36,984 nucleotides of DNA, from contig NZ_AZCR01000009.1 of assembly GCF_001433875.1 (NCBI RefSeq), positions 1 through 36,984 of the forward strand, given 5' to 3'. Made by a program: the position numbers and the translations under genes. The notes under the pieces are model-generated. The model did not search any database. It saw only the letters and a program-made list of their open reading frames with translations, and was not told the origin of the DNA. This document shows, in pieces, positions 7,355 to 14,360 of this stretch; position 1 is the first letter of the stretch; every line of letters starts with the position of its first letter. The stretch is from Lactobacillus delbrueckii subsp. delbrueckii DSM 20074 = JCM 1012 (GTDB lineage: Bacteria > Bacillota > Bacilli > Lactobacillales > Lactobacillaceae).

Positions 7355-8277
7355 TTAGCTGTATTGGTCAAGTATGGCAGCCAGCCGCTCTTTAAAGCTC
7401 CTTCTTAGCTCTTCTGGCGTGATGATTTTCGCATTCAGTCCAAAAGTCAAGAGATAGTCAATTAAGTACTCAAAGGTGCGTGGCGTATATGAACCGGTCA
7501 AATAAGTAGTCCCGCCTTCATGCTCAAGCTGCATATTTGGGTAGAGATTTTTCAAAAAATGTTCCTGGCCCCGGTGGTTGAGGAGAATTTTAAATTCCTG
7601 GCCTGAATTGTCGTGTTCAAACTCTAGCTGCTTTTGCTTCAATTCAGCCAAACTAAGCTTATTAGGAACGGCAGCCTGCTCAGTACAATCCTGCAATTGG
7701 TCGCAGCGGTAGTTCCAAAAGGCCTGGCCCACCAAGTCATAGGCCGCAAACAACCAGTTGCCATCCCTAAAAAAGAGTTGGCAGGGTTGCAGCAGGACTT
7801 GCTGGCCCTTGAAGTTGGCCCGGACCAGGGAGTCGTGCAGGATTGACTCCATCAGCAGGCGCAAGTAAGGGTTGTGGTGAACTGCCGGGGTGTTGAAGAA
7901 GGAAACCGCTGCTTGCGAGGCTAAGACCTGCTGCTGCCGGCTCGGTGCCAGGTTCTTGAGCAGCTTTTGGCTGATCATCTGGAAAGATTCGTTAAACGGG
8001 GTTTCTTTTAGCTGCTCCATGGCTTTGAGCGCGAAAAATATCGCGGCAACCTCATCCGAATTGAAGTATATCTTGGTCAGCAGGTCCTCTTGAATCAGTG
8101 AATAGCCGCCAGCCCGGCCTGCTTCGGCGTATAAGGCCAAGCCAAGTTCCTCCAGGCTGGCAATGTCCCTTAGGGCCGTCCGCTTGGAAATCTGAAAGTT
8201 GTCCATCAGGTCCTGCAGGTTAAAGCGCTTCTTGTCACTTAAAAAATCAGCTCTTGATTAAGACGCTCAGATTTTTT
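7355..8277 (-). pseudogene. WYL-domain (YafY-type) regulator, 5' end broken by a frameshift
   Basis: HTH plus WYL-domain regulator of a kind often found next to PPOX genes. The intact part (8206 to 7355, 283 aa) starts in the middle of the HTH at MDNFQISKRTALRDIASLEELG and continues through the WYL region (LFFRDGNWLFAAYDL) to a C-terminal domain. Upstream on the minus strand, FLSDKKRFNLQDL reads in frame into this Met, and SERLNQELIF reads in the next frame; the two join if one T is added to the six-T run (plus strand A-run 8241-8246). In the SERL frame no ATG, GTG or TTG follows the ribosome site AAGGAG. So the N-terminal helix is cut off from the rest. A shortened protein could start at 8206, with AGGA just upstream, but would lack part of the HTH. 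Confidence 0.72.
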
Positions 8278-8302
8278 TTAATTTTTTCTCCTTATTTTTG
8301 CT

Positions 8303-8329
8303 AAAAGGTGCCGTAAATTGTCACCTTTT
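8303..8329. promoter_or_regulatory. Operator-like dyad between the WYL and PPOX genes
   Basis: AAAAGGTG (8303-8310) and CACCTTTT (8322-8329) form a perfect 8-bp inverted repeat around 11 bp. It overlaps a possible -35 TTGTCA (8318-8323) that pairs with TATCTA (8340-8345, 16-bp spacer) to drive the PPOX gene. Most likely the binding site of the neighbouring WYL regulator. Confidence 0.6.
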
Positions 8330-8372
8330 CATTTTATGATATCTACAACAAGAAGAAAAGGAGAATTTAAAT

Positions 8373-8765
8373 ATGTTAGAAGAAAGCACTACTTTAACCC
8401 AAAACTTTTTGGAGGTAATCAGCGATCCGCAACCAGTAACGATCGTTTCCTACCAAGCCAGTCCAGCTCATGTGGTCAACACCTGGAGCAGCTACATCAA
8501 GGTGGTTGATGACTCAACCTTCCTCGTGCCTGCTGCTGGGATGCGGTCGATTGAAGCAGATATTGCGGCTCAAAACAGCCAGCTGATCCTGACCTTCGGC
8601 TCCATGAAGTTTGAAGGCACTGAAGGTCCAGGCCGTGGCTACCACGTTTATGCTACTGGCGAATTCGTTGAAGCCGGCGAGTACTTTGACCTCATGAAAG
8701 CCGATCTGCCTTGGTTGCGGAAGGTCCTGGTTGTCCACGTGCAAGAAGTTAAGCAAAAAATCTAA
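8373..8765 (+). CDS. Pyridoxamine 5'-phosphate oxidase-like FMN-binding protein
   Basis: Small split-barrel flavin protein, 130 aa, cytosolic. Seen: the family pattern of an N-terminal helix (LEESTTLTQNFLEVI), strands with PVTIVSYQ and HVVNTWSSYIKVVDDSTFLVPAAGM, a central LILTFGSMKFEG block, GRGYHVYATGEFVEAG, and a C-terminal helix ending KVLVVHVQEVKQ. Ribosome site AAGGAG is 9 nt before ATG. It diverges from the damaged WYL regulator, the common partner of such genes in lactobacilli, with a shared dyad at 8303-8329. Its reaction is unknown; relatives reduce or bind FMN/F420-like cofactors rather than making pyridoxal phosphate. If the regulator is dead, this gene may be constitutively on or off. 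Confidence 0.82.
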   Translation: MLEESTTLTQNFLEVISDPQPVTIVSYQASPAHVVNTWSSYIKVVDDSTFLVPAAGMRSIEADIAAQNSQLILTFGSMKFEGTEGPGRGYHVYATGEFVEAGEYFDLMKADLPWLRKVLVVHVQEVKQKI

Positions 8766-8784
8766 ACTAAATAACTGACAAGAA

Positions 8785-8819
8785 AACCCCCTGGTTGGAT
8801 GAAAATCAACCAGGGGGTT
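8785..8819. terminator. Hairpin after the PPOX-like gene
   Basis: AACCCCCTGGTTG (8785-8797) pairs perfectly with CAACCAGGGGGTT (8807-8819) around a 9-nt loop. The plus side lacks a good T-run and the minus side has TTTTCTT, so efficiency is uncertain. Confidence 0.65.
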
Positions 8820-8938
8820 AGTGTTTAGGAGCTTTTTGGCCATCTCCGGCTTGGGCTGAATGAACTGTCGACATGTTTCCGGCTTGTATCACCATACGGC
8901 CGGATGATTGGCAAGGCTTTGCAGCAGCTTGATGTAGC

Positions 8939-9342
8939 TGCTTGATGCAAACGATACGAAGACACTGAACGGTCTAAGCAGCACCAGCTTGGACTATCAA
9001 AAGATCTTGCAGTCCAAATTAAGTTGGCAAGGCATTGCTAAAGAAACAGGAATCCCCTATTCTACAGTTAGGACGATGGTCCAGCCCGACTAGACCTCCG
9101 GAATACCAGCATTGTCCTAAATGGCAAGCTGTTCACTGATGAAAAGTACCAAGACATGTTAACCACGGCCAAGCTTATTTATGGCTATCTCGATCAACTT
9201 GCGCAAACGGACTATTGTCATGCTGAACGGTGAGATTCTAAGCTTTTCACGGAGGTTCCGGCATGAGATGGACAAATTGGTTGACGAATATAATTGGAAG
9301 GTCGAAATGGCGGCCAAAACGGCTGCTCCGTTAGGAAAATGA
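8939..9342 (+). pseudogene. Remnant of an HTH-like gene of unknown family
   Basis: Three plus-strand frames carry fragments that read as one decayed protein. About 8940-9092: LDYQKILQSKLSWQGIAKE followed by TGIPYSTVRTMVQ, which looks like a helix-turn-helix, then a stop. A one-base frame change near 9080 continues as ARLDLRNTSIVLNGKLFTDE and KYQDMLTTAKLIYGYLDQLA to a stop near 9232. A second change continues as MLNGEILSFSRRFRHEMDKL and VDEYNWKVEMAAKTAAPLGK to a stop at about 9342. No start codon with a ribosome site is visible. I do not recognise the family; a DNA-binding protein or mobile-element regulator is possible. Upstream 8820-8938 shows nothing further. Confidence 0.5.
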
Positions 9343-9376
9343 CAATTGTTAGAGGGAACATATAGTAAAACTACCA

Positions 9377-9439
9377 TCAAAATGATAAACTAGACAGTGA
9401 TGATTTCGCTTACATATTTTAGTCTGAATATCATTTTGA
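9377..9439. promoter_or_regulatory. Long-spaced inverted repeat in the EIIA-Glc promoter region
   Basis: TCAAAATGATA (9377-9387) and TATCATTTTGA (9429-9439) are a perfect 11-bp inverted repeat with a 41-bp gap; flanking ACC and GGT extend it with one bulge. A possible promoter, TAGACA (9391-9396) and TATTTT (9415-9420), lies inside the gap, and the right arm reaches the ribosome site GAGG. Could be an operator pair (looping) or a leader hairpin. Confidence 0.5.
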
Positions 9440-9448
9440 GGTTGATTT

Positions 9449-9946
9449 ATGTTTAGGATTTTTGATTTGCTAAAGAGCAGGGCCCGGCTGAGCAAGGTTC
9501 TGGCTCCGGTCCAGGGCAGGTTGTTCCCGCTCGAGTACGTCAACGATGAGATTTTTGCTAGCAAGGGACTGGGCGAGGGCTTCGCGGTTCAGCCGTCCAG
9601 CGACTTGATCTACGCTCCCTTGAACGGCACGGTTACTTCTTTGTTTCCGACCAACCATGAGATTGGCATCCGGACTAAGGAAGGACTGGATCTCTTGATC
9701 CACCTGGGTTTGAATACGGTAGAGCTAGGCGGGGTCGGCTGCGACATTTTAGTTGAAGCCGGTCAGGAAGTAAAAAAGGGGCAGCTATTGGCGACGATGA
9801 ACCGCAAACTGCTCCGCGGGCTCGGCTACGACGATACGGTGATCGTGACTTATACCAACGACCGTATCCTGAAAGGGGTCTCGGCACCGGTCTTCTTTAG
9901 AGAGATCAATGCCAAAAGAGCGGTCCAGACGATCAGCTACCATTAA
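9449..9946 (+). CDS. Stand-alone PTS EIIA component, glucose type
   Basis: Phosphocarrier that takes phosphate from HPr and passes it to a separate EIIB, or acts as a regulator; cytosolic, 165 aa. Seen: the EIIA-Glc fold with the entry motif VLAPVQGRLFPL, the two active-site histidines in TNHEIGI (His70) and LLIHLGLNTVEL (His85, phosphorylated), then GQEVKKGQLL. All key residues are present. No EIIB or EIIC gene is next to it, so it must serve a transporter elsewhere, perhaps a glucose or lactose permease with a missing IIA domain. The ATG has GAGG 8 nt upstream. The region upstream is AT-rich with a long-spaced inverted repeat. It ends at a terminator shared with the convergent pepD. Confidence 0.9.
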   Translation: MFRIFDLLKSRARLSKVLAPVQGRLFPLEYVNDEIFASKGLGEGFAVQPSSDLIYAPLNGTVTSLFPTNHEIGIRTKEGLDLLIHLGLNTVELGGVGCDILVEAGQEVKKGQLLATMNRKLLRGLGYDDTVIVTYTNDRILKGVSAPVFFREINAKRAVQTISYH

Positions 9947-9962
9947 TTTAGATAAAGAAAAA

Positions 9963-10004
9963 GGCGTGAACGCTGCAGGGATGCGGGTTCACGCCTGTTT
10001 TAAT
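9963..10004. terminator. Bidirectional terminator between EIIA and pepD
   Basis: GGCGTGAAC (9963-9971) pairs with GTTCACGCC (9987-9995). Plus side continues GTTTTAAT; minus side continues TTTTTCTTT. Serves the convergent EIIA and pepD genes. Confidence 0.85.
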
Positions 10005-10012
10005 ATGCTTTT

Positions 10013-11413
10013 TTACAAGTTCGGGTCCATCTGGAAGCTGAGCGGGGAATCGCCCGTCTGCTGGGTAATCAAGCTGCTGATCAGCTTGTTGTAGATGTCC
10101 GTCACCGTCTTGGCCATCTTGGCATTGGCCTCATCCGCGATCGCCGTGGCCTGGCTTGGGTCAGCATGCAGCTTCTGGTCGTATTCATAGCGGAGGCGCA
10201 GGACCTTTTCCTTGGCTTCCGTCTGGGCGTTGGCCAGTTCCTTGCCGTACTTGCCCCAGTTCCGGTCAACCAGAACCCCGGCCAGCTTGAAGATCCAGTA
10301 GGCAGAGTTCGGGCTGTAGTCGACCTTGCCGTTGCCCCACATGTAAGGCACCTTGGTCCCCTGCGGGAAGAAGGGAATGTAGACGCTCTGCGCCGTAACC
10401 CCCATGGCCAGCCAGTGGTACATGTCCTCGCCCTTAAGCTGCAAGAGGTGGGATTCCTGGGTCGTCGCCATCCCGATCGGCCGGAAGCTTGCCTGGCCCG
10501 CGTTCTTCGGGTTGGTCAAGTCATATTCCGTATCGCTGTAGTGGCTGGCCAGTACCGTCTGGGCGTCCTGGACGCTGAGCGGCCGGTCCGCCTTTTGAAT
10601 AAATGGCAGGTCAAAAGATTGCGGCTCCTGCTTAACTGACGGGGTCAGCAGCTTCTGCCCGTACCAAACCCGCGGGGTGTTGTAGTGCAGGTCGCTCTCG
10701 CTTCTCGTGCCAAAAATTTCCCGCCAGTTGAACTTGGCTTCCTTTGGCCACAGCTGGTGCTCATAAACGAATTCCTGCAGGCCGGCTGAATAAAGGAAGT
10801 TGGCCGGATCCTTAAAGTCGATCTCCTGAATTGACAGCTGGTTGGCAACCACCGTGTAGGAGTCGTCCGGGATTCTCTGGGCAACCCAGTGGTGGCCGGA
10901 CCCGATTTCCAAGTACCAGGCCTCGTCTCTGTCCGCAAACAGAATCCCGTTTGATTCAGCCGCCCCGTACTTTTCCACGATTTCGCCCAAGCGCTTGACC
11001 CCTTCTTGGGCCGTCTTGACGTAAGGCAAAACAATAGTCACCATGGCTTCTTCCAGCAGACCCTTTTCAGCGTCAAAGGGGTCGATGGCCAAAACCCGCT
11101 CGTTGGCATAAGCACTTTCCGTAGCACTCATTGCCACATGGTACTCATTGATCCCGTCTTCTTCAAAAAGCCCGTACTTTTTCGTCCATTCTGGAGTGGA
11201 TGAATATGCAAAGGCTTCCTCTGGCAAATCAATTGTGAACTTGTTATCATGTGACTTGAAAGTCCGGGCTCCTGCTTGCCGCTGGTGGAAGGCCAGGTGC
11301 TTGGGCCAGGCCGTCCGTGAGTCTTCATTGCGGCCAATAATCACGCTGCCGTCAAGGCTGGCCTTTTTCCCGATCAAGATTGAAGTGCAGGATGAACGTC
11401 CGTGTGTTGTCAT
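10013..11413 (-). CDS. pepD: Dipeptidase, peptidase family C69 (PepD)
   Basis: Cytosolic Ntn-hydrolase that cleaves dipeptides from imported casein-derived peptides. 466 aa, normal for lactobacillar PepD. Seen: the catalytic Cys near the N-terminus in GRSSCTSILIGKKASLDGS, followed by IIGRNEDSRT (family signature), a middle block HVAMSATESAYAN and NGILFADRDEAWYLEIGSGHH (cited by AWYLEIGSGHH), and a C-terminal helical region. Mature enzymes of this family start at the Cys after removal of a short leader, here at residue 9. The gene is single, with a ribosome site GAGGAC before ATG 11413. Several paralogues usually exist per genome, so the exact paralogue (pepD1, pepDA) cannot be fixed. Confidence 0.92.
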   Translation of the reverse strand: MTTHGRSSCTSILIGKKASLDGSVIIGRNEDSRTAWPKHLAFHQRQAGARTFKSHDNKFTIDLPEEAFAYSSTPEWTKKYGLFEEDGINEYHVAMSATESAYANERVLAIDPFDAEKGLLEEAMVTIVLPYVKTAQEGVKRLGEIVEKYGAAESNGILFADRDEAWYLEIGSGHHWVAQRIPDDSYTVVANQLSIQEIDFKDPANFLYSAGLQEFVYEHQLWPKEAKFNWREIFGTRSESDLHYNTPRVWYGQKLLTPSVKQEPQSFDLPFIQKADRPLSVQDAQTVLASHYSDTEYDLTNPKNAGQASFRPIGMATTQESHLLQLKGEDMYHWLAMGVTAQSVYIPFFPQGTKVPYMWGNGKVDYSPNSAYWIFKLAGVLVDRNWGKYGKELANAQTEAKEKVLRLRYEYDQKLHADPSQATAIADEANAKMAKTVTDIYNKLISSLITQQTGDSPLSFQMDPNL

Positions 11414-11532
11414 AATTTGTCCTCTTTTCTCCTTTTGCTCTTGTTTAGATTTTACCTTATTTTGCCTCCGCCCGCAGGGACGGGGTTTATCTGCTTAACT
11501 TTTTACTAAAAATACGCCGCTGGTTAGATATT

Positions 11533-11554
11533 GTGCTAATATATTAATTAGTAC
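11533..11554. promoter_or_regulatory. Operator-like dyad upstream of the second TetR gene
   Basis: GTGCTAAT (11533-11540) and ATTAGTAC (11547-11554) form a 22-bp dyad with 7 of 8 matched pairs. A perfect core CTAATATATTAATTAG lies inside. Located about 145 bp upstream of the start, as expected for an autoregulated TetR operator. Confidence 0.5.
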
Positions 11555-11585
11555 GAATAAGCGTTTTTTATAGGCTGATTGCCGA

Positions 11586-11614
11586 TGATCCATTAGTCTA
11601 AGCTAATAGGATCA
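11586..11614 (+). other. Leader hairpin upstream of the second TetR gene
   Basis: TGATCCATTAG (11586-11596) pairs with CTAATAGGATCA (11603-11614) with one bulged A and a 6-nt loop. Its inner ATTAG/CTAAT arms are the same pentamers as in the dyad at 11533 in swapped order. The rest of 11414-11685 shows no ORF. Confidence 0.45.
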
Positions 11615-11697
11615 GCTTGAAAAGCTTGTTCCGGTTAGGAATGAAATATTAAAGTGCTTTCAAAATAAAAATATGATGAAATTAGGTGGAGCAGATG

Positions 11698-12243
11698 ATG
11701 GCCAGAAGGAAAGAAATTGATCGCGAGCGAATATTGGACATCGCCTACAAGAAGGCCTTGACCGACGGGATCGAGAACCTGACTGCCCGCAGCATTGCCC
11801 AGACTGGCCACTTTTCAACTCAACCGATCTATTTGGAATTCAAGAACATGGATGGCCTGCGTAAGGAAGTGCTTAAGCGCGTCTCCCGCACCTTGCGTGA
11901 TGAAATCCTGCAGAAGAAATTTATTGGCGAGCCCTTATACGATGTTGACCTCTCCTACCTGCAATTTGCCCGCGACCACCGGAGCCTATTCTCAACGATT
12001 TTCGTCAATGGGGAATTTGGTGACGACTTAATCCGCGATACCTTGATGGACCTGGGCCACACCAAGCTCCGCGAACAGTACCAGCGCGACCTTGACCCGG
12101 AACTGGAGAAGTGGCTCATCGCCCTCAACTGGATTATCGTCAACGGCCTGGCCGTAATGTTGGTCGATGGCCTGATTGACTATGACCAGGACAACTTCGT
12201 CCGGATCATCAAACGGCAGCTGGAAAGCCTTTTTGACCGCTGA
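11698..12243 (+). CDS. TetR-family transcriptional regulator
   Basis: DNA-binding regulator of 181 aa from the chosen start. Seen: RERILDIAYKKALTDGIENLT then ARSIAQTGHFSTQPIYLEFKN, a TetR-type HTH in which YLEFKNMDGLRKEVL replaces the usual YYHFxxKEGL, followed by an all-helical ligand domain. Possible starts are GTG 11686, ATG 11695 and ATG 11698; AGGTGGAG spans 11685-11691, so GTG would sit inside the ribosome site, and ATG 11698 has the best spacing. It stands before the FMN reductase pair with a 127-bp gap that holds a TATAAT box, so it is transcribed separately but may control them. Ligand unknown. Confidence 0.85.
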   Translation: MARRKEIDRERILDIAYKKALTDGIENLTARSIAQTGHFSTQPIYLEFKNMDGLRKEVLKRVSRTLRDEILQKKFIGEPLYDVDLSYLQFARDHRSLFSTIFVNGEFGDDLIRDTLMDLGHTKLREQYQRDLDPELEKWLIALNWIIVNGLAVMLVDGLIDYDQDNFVRIIKRQLESLFDR

Positions 12244-12330
12244 TCCATTTAAAAAATTAAACTATCAATCGGGCATTTCTATCCTTGTAATTTATTCACA
12301 AAAGCCCTGCTGAAATCCCTTTAATTTGGG

Positions 12331-12336
12331 TATAAT
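12331..12336 (+). promoter_or_regulatory. -10 box of the FMN reductase pair
   Basis: Perfect TATAAT about 35 bp before the start codon. I see no convincing -35 at 16-18 bp, so an activator or a weak -35 may be used. Confidence 0.5.
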
Positions 12337-12370
12337 AGGTAAGTAATGGAAAATCTGAAAGGTGGTTTTT

Positions 12371-12910
12371 ATGAAGGTTTTAGCTCTTAACGGATCTAAC
12401 GCTGACAAGTCTTACAACGAAATGCTGCTGAAGTTCATTGCCAAGCACTTCGCTGATAAGTATGATTTTGAATTCGCGACCGTGAAGGGGTTGCCGATGT
12501 TTAAGGAAGGCCAGGAAGACCCGGCTGACGTGGTCAAATTGAGTGACCAAGTTGCCGCTGCTGACCTGGTTTTGATCGGGTCACCGGAACAACAGCACTC
12601 AGTAACCAGCGCTTTGAAGAGCGCCCTGGAATGGCTGTCAACCAACACTCACCCCTTCAACGGCAAGCCAGTCGTTATCGTGTCAACTTCACCGCTGGCC
12701 CAAGGGGCTGCCCGGTCACAGACCAAGCTGAAGACGATTTTGGCTTCCCCAGGCCTGCGCCCGGTTGTCTTCAACGACGATGAATTCATGATGGGCGGGG
12801 CAGCTACTGCCTTTGATGAAAACGGCGATTTGAAGATTCCCGGTACCGTTGACTTCCTGGAACACTTCTTTGACGAAGTCGACGCCTGGTACGCACAAAT
12901 CACGAAGTAA
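12371..12910 (+). CDS. NADPH-dependent FMN reductase family protein (first of two)
   Basis: Flavodoxin-fold oxidoreductase that binds FMN and reduces flavin, quinone or azo substrates with NAD(P)H; cytosolic, 179 aa. Seen: N-terminal phosphate-binding loop [14 protein letters not shown], then [23 protein letters not shown]. In most family members the second motif reads SPEYxxSxPxxLKNxLDW; here the Tyr is Gln, while the paralogue next door keeps [19 protein letters not shown]. That may alter flavin stacking. I chose ATG 12371 over GTG 12362 because AAGGTGG (about 12357-12363) would overlap the earlier codon. It is followed 14 nt later by its paralogue; the two arose by tandem duplication and are now well diverged. 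Confidence 0.87.
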   Translation: MKVLALNGSNADKSYNEMLLKFIAKHFADKYDFEFATVKGLPMFKEGQEDPADVVKLSDQVAAADLVLIGSPEQQHSVTSALKSALEWLSTNTHPFNGKPVVIVSTSPLAQGAARSQTKLKTILASPGLRPVVFNDDEFMMGGAATAFDENGDLKIPGTVDFLEHFFDEVDAWYAQITK

Positions 12911-12924
12911 GTGGGGATTGCCAA

Positions 12925-13473
12925 ATGAAATTATTAGCTATTGTCGGAACTAATGCCGATTTTTCTTTCAATCGTCTGCTCTGCCAGTTCATCGCCAAGC
13001 GCTTTGGCGATAAGGCGGAAATCGAAGTCGCTGAAATTGGCGACTTGCCAGCCTTCTACAAGGAAGGGCAAGCTGATGCCCGCGTTTTGGCATGGCGGGA
13101 AAAGGTTGACCAGGCTGACGGCTTGATCATCGCTACTCCAGAATACGACCACGCTATTCCAGCTGCTTTGAAGAGCGCTTTGGAATGGCTGGGCAGCCAC
13201 GCTGGCAGCAAGGTTATGGCCTACAAGCCAGTCTGCGTTGTAGGCGTGTCCTTGGGCTGCCAAGGCGCTTCCCGCGCCCAGGAAGATGCCCGGGAAATCC
13301 TGCTGTCTCCGGACATGACGGCCAACGTTTTGCCAGGCAACGAATTGCTGATCGGCCAGGCTTACAGCAGCTTTGACAAGGAAAGCGGCGACCTGGTTGC
13401 CGAAGCTTCAATCGCTCAGCTGGACAAGGTTATGGAAGCCTTCTTTGCTTTCGTTGCTCAAGCCAAGAAGTAA
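12925..13473 (+). CDS. NADPH-dependent FMN reductase family protein (second of two)
   Basis: Flavodoxin-fold FMN reductase, 182 aa. Seen: VGTNADFSFNRLLCQFIAKRF as phosphate loop and first helix, [20 protein letters not shown] as the FMN-stacking motif with Tyr intact, and VVGVSLGCQGASRAQEDARE in place of the family's GxxGGxxA turn. Ribosome site GGGG lies 11 nt upstream of ATG. Co-transcribed with the first copy and closed by a terminator at 13496. Downstream genes include ApbE, so flavin chemistry is a shared theme of the neighbourhood, although a terminator separates them. Confidence 0.9.
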   Translation: MKLLAIVGTNADFSFNRLLCQFIAKRFGDKAEIEVAEIGDLPAFYKEGQADARVLAWREKVDQADGLIIATPEYDHAIPAALKSALEWLGSHAGSKVMAYKPVCVVGVSLGCQGASRAQEDAREILLSPDMTANVLPGNELLIGQAYSSFDKESGDLVAEASIAQLDKVMEAFFAFVAQAKK

Positions 13474-13493
13474 TGTAAAAGAAAAACTACAAA

Positions 13494-13535
13494 ATAAGGC
13501 GGATAGCTTGGCGCTTCCGCCTTGTTTTGTTTTAA
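13494..13535 (+). terminator. Terminator of the FMN reductase pair
   Basis: AAGGCGGA (13496-13503) pairs with TCCGCCTT (13516-13523) around a 12-nt loop, followed by GTTTTGTTTT. Confidence 0.85.
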
Positions 13536-13566
13536 AATTGTAGGCAGAAGTGAAGGAGGAGAAAAG

Positions 13567-14349
13567 ATGGCAGAGGAGCTTTTACCCTTGAAAACAGTCC
13601 GCAATCCCCGGGACCTTGGCGGCTATACCGGCTTTGCCGGCAGGAAGATCAAGGCCGGACTTTTGCTGCGGACCGGAACGGTCGCAGCGATCAGTGAAGA
13701 AGATGGCAATTATTTGCGGGCTCGCGGGGTGAAAACCATCATCGACCTCCGTTCTCCGCAAGAATGCCGCAAGCGGCCGGATAAAAAGATAGCCGGGATC
13801 CAGAACGTCAATATCCCCGTTAACAGCCGGGACCAGACCAAGGCCGGAGCCAGCCTGGCGGAATTAGCCAGGCAGTATGGCCTGGACCCCCTGGCGGGCT
13901 TCCGCCATATGGTGGAGAGCTACCGGCTGATGGTGACGGAAGAGCACGCCCAGGCGGCTTTTGGCCAGGTTTTAGCCTATCTGGCTGAAACTGAAGGCGG
14001 AACTATTTATCATTGCTCGGAAGGCAAGGACAGGACGGGCCTGATGACTGTCTTTTTGCTGACAGTTTTGGGGGTTGACCCGGAAACCATCCGCCAGGAC
14101 TATCTTTTATCCGCTCCCTACCTTAACGGCTACCGGGCCAAAAGGGACAAGGAAGCCCGGGAAAACGGGGAAAGCCTGGTGCAGCGGGCCAACCTTAGGT
14201 CTCTGGGCACGGTCAACAATGAGTATTTAGACAGCGCCTTGATCACCATCGACCAGGAATATGGCGGCATGGAAGCCTTTTTGACCCGGCAATTGGGCGT
14301 AACGCCCGTCCTTCGTGACCAGCTCCGGGCCAAGTATCTAGAAGAGTAA
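13567..14349 (+). CDS. Protein tyrosine/serine phosphatase (Y_phosphatase3 family)
   Basis: Cysteine-dependent phosphatase of 260 aa, probably cytosolic, of the low-specificity IphP/LipA-like family that acts on phosphoproteins or phosphoinositides. Seen: the N-terminal NPRDLGGY signature at residues 13-20, IIDLRSPQEC, and the P-loop HCSEGKDRTG with nucleophile Cys150 and Arg156. The track of possible starts reaches back to 13522, but GGAGGAG directly precedes ATG 13567 and the shorter product matches the family. No signal peptide is seen. The apbE gene starts 11 nt after its stop, so the two probably form an operon. Its substrate is unknown. Confidence 0.9.
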   Translation: MAEELLPLKTVRNPRDLGGYTGFAGRKIKAGLLLRTGTVAAISEEDGNYLRARGVKTIIDLRSPQECRKRPDKKIAGIQNVNIPVNSRDQTKAGASLAELARQYGLDPLAGFRHMVESYRLMVTEEHAQAAFGQVLAYLAETEGGTIYHCSEGKDRTGLMTVFLLTVLGVDPETIRQDYLLSAPYLNGYRAKRDKEARENGESLVQRANLRSLGTVNNEYLDSALITIDQEYGGMEAFLTRQLGVTPVLRDQLRAKYLEE

Positions 14350-14360
14350 GGATTTAAAAA

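Noticed and set aside
8735-8745. CACGTG cores (also near 19392, 19914, 30085) as possible parS sites
   Set aside because: Flanking bases do not fit TGTTTCACGTGAAACA; all are in coding DNA.
10166-10639. 157-aa plus-strand ORF opposite pepD
   Set aside because: Antisense shadow; pepD is complete with catalytic motif and ribosome site on the other strand.
13287-13296. CCCGGGAAAT resembling half of a Noc-binding site, also CCCGGGAAA at 5426, 14156, 17931 and 31594
   Set aside because: All are inside genes and arise from the frequent codon pair GCC-CGG-GAA (Ala-Arg-Glu); the left half of the palindrome is missing each time.
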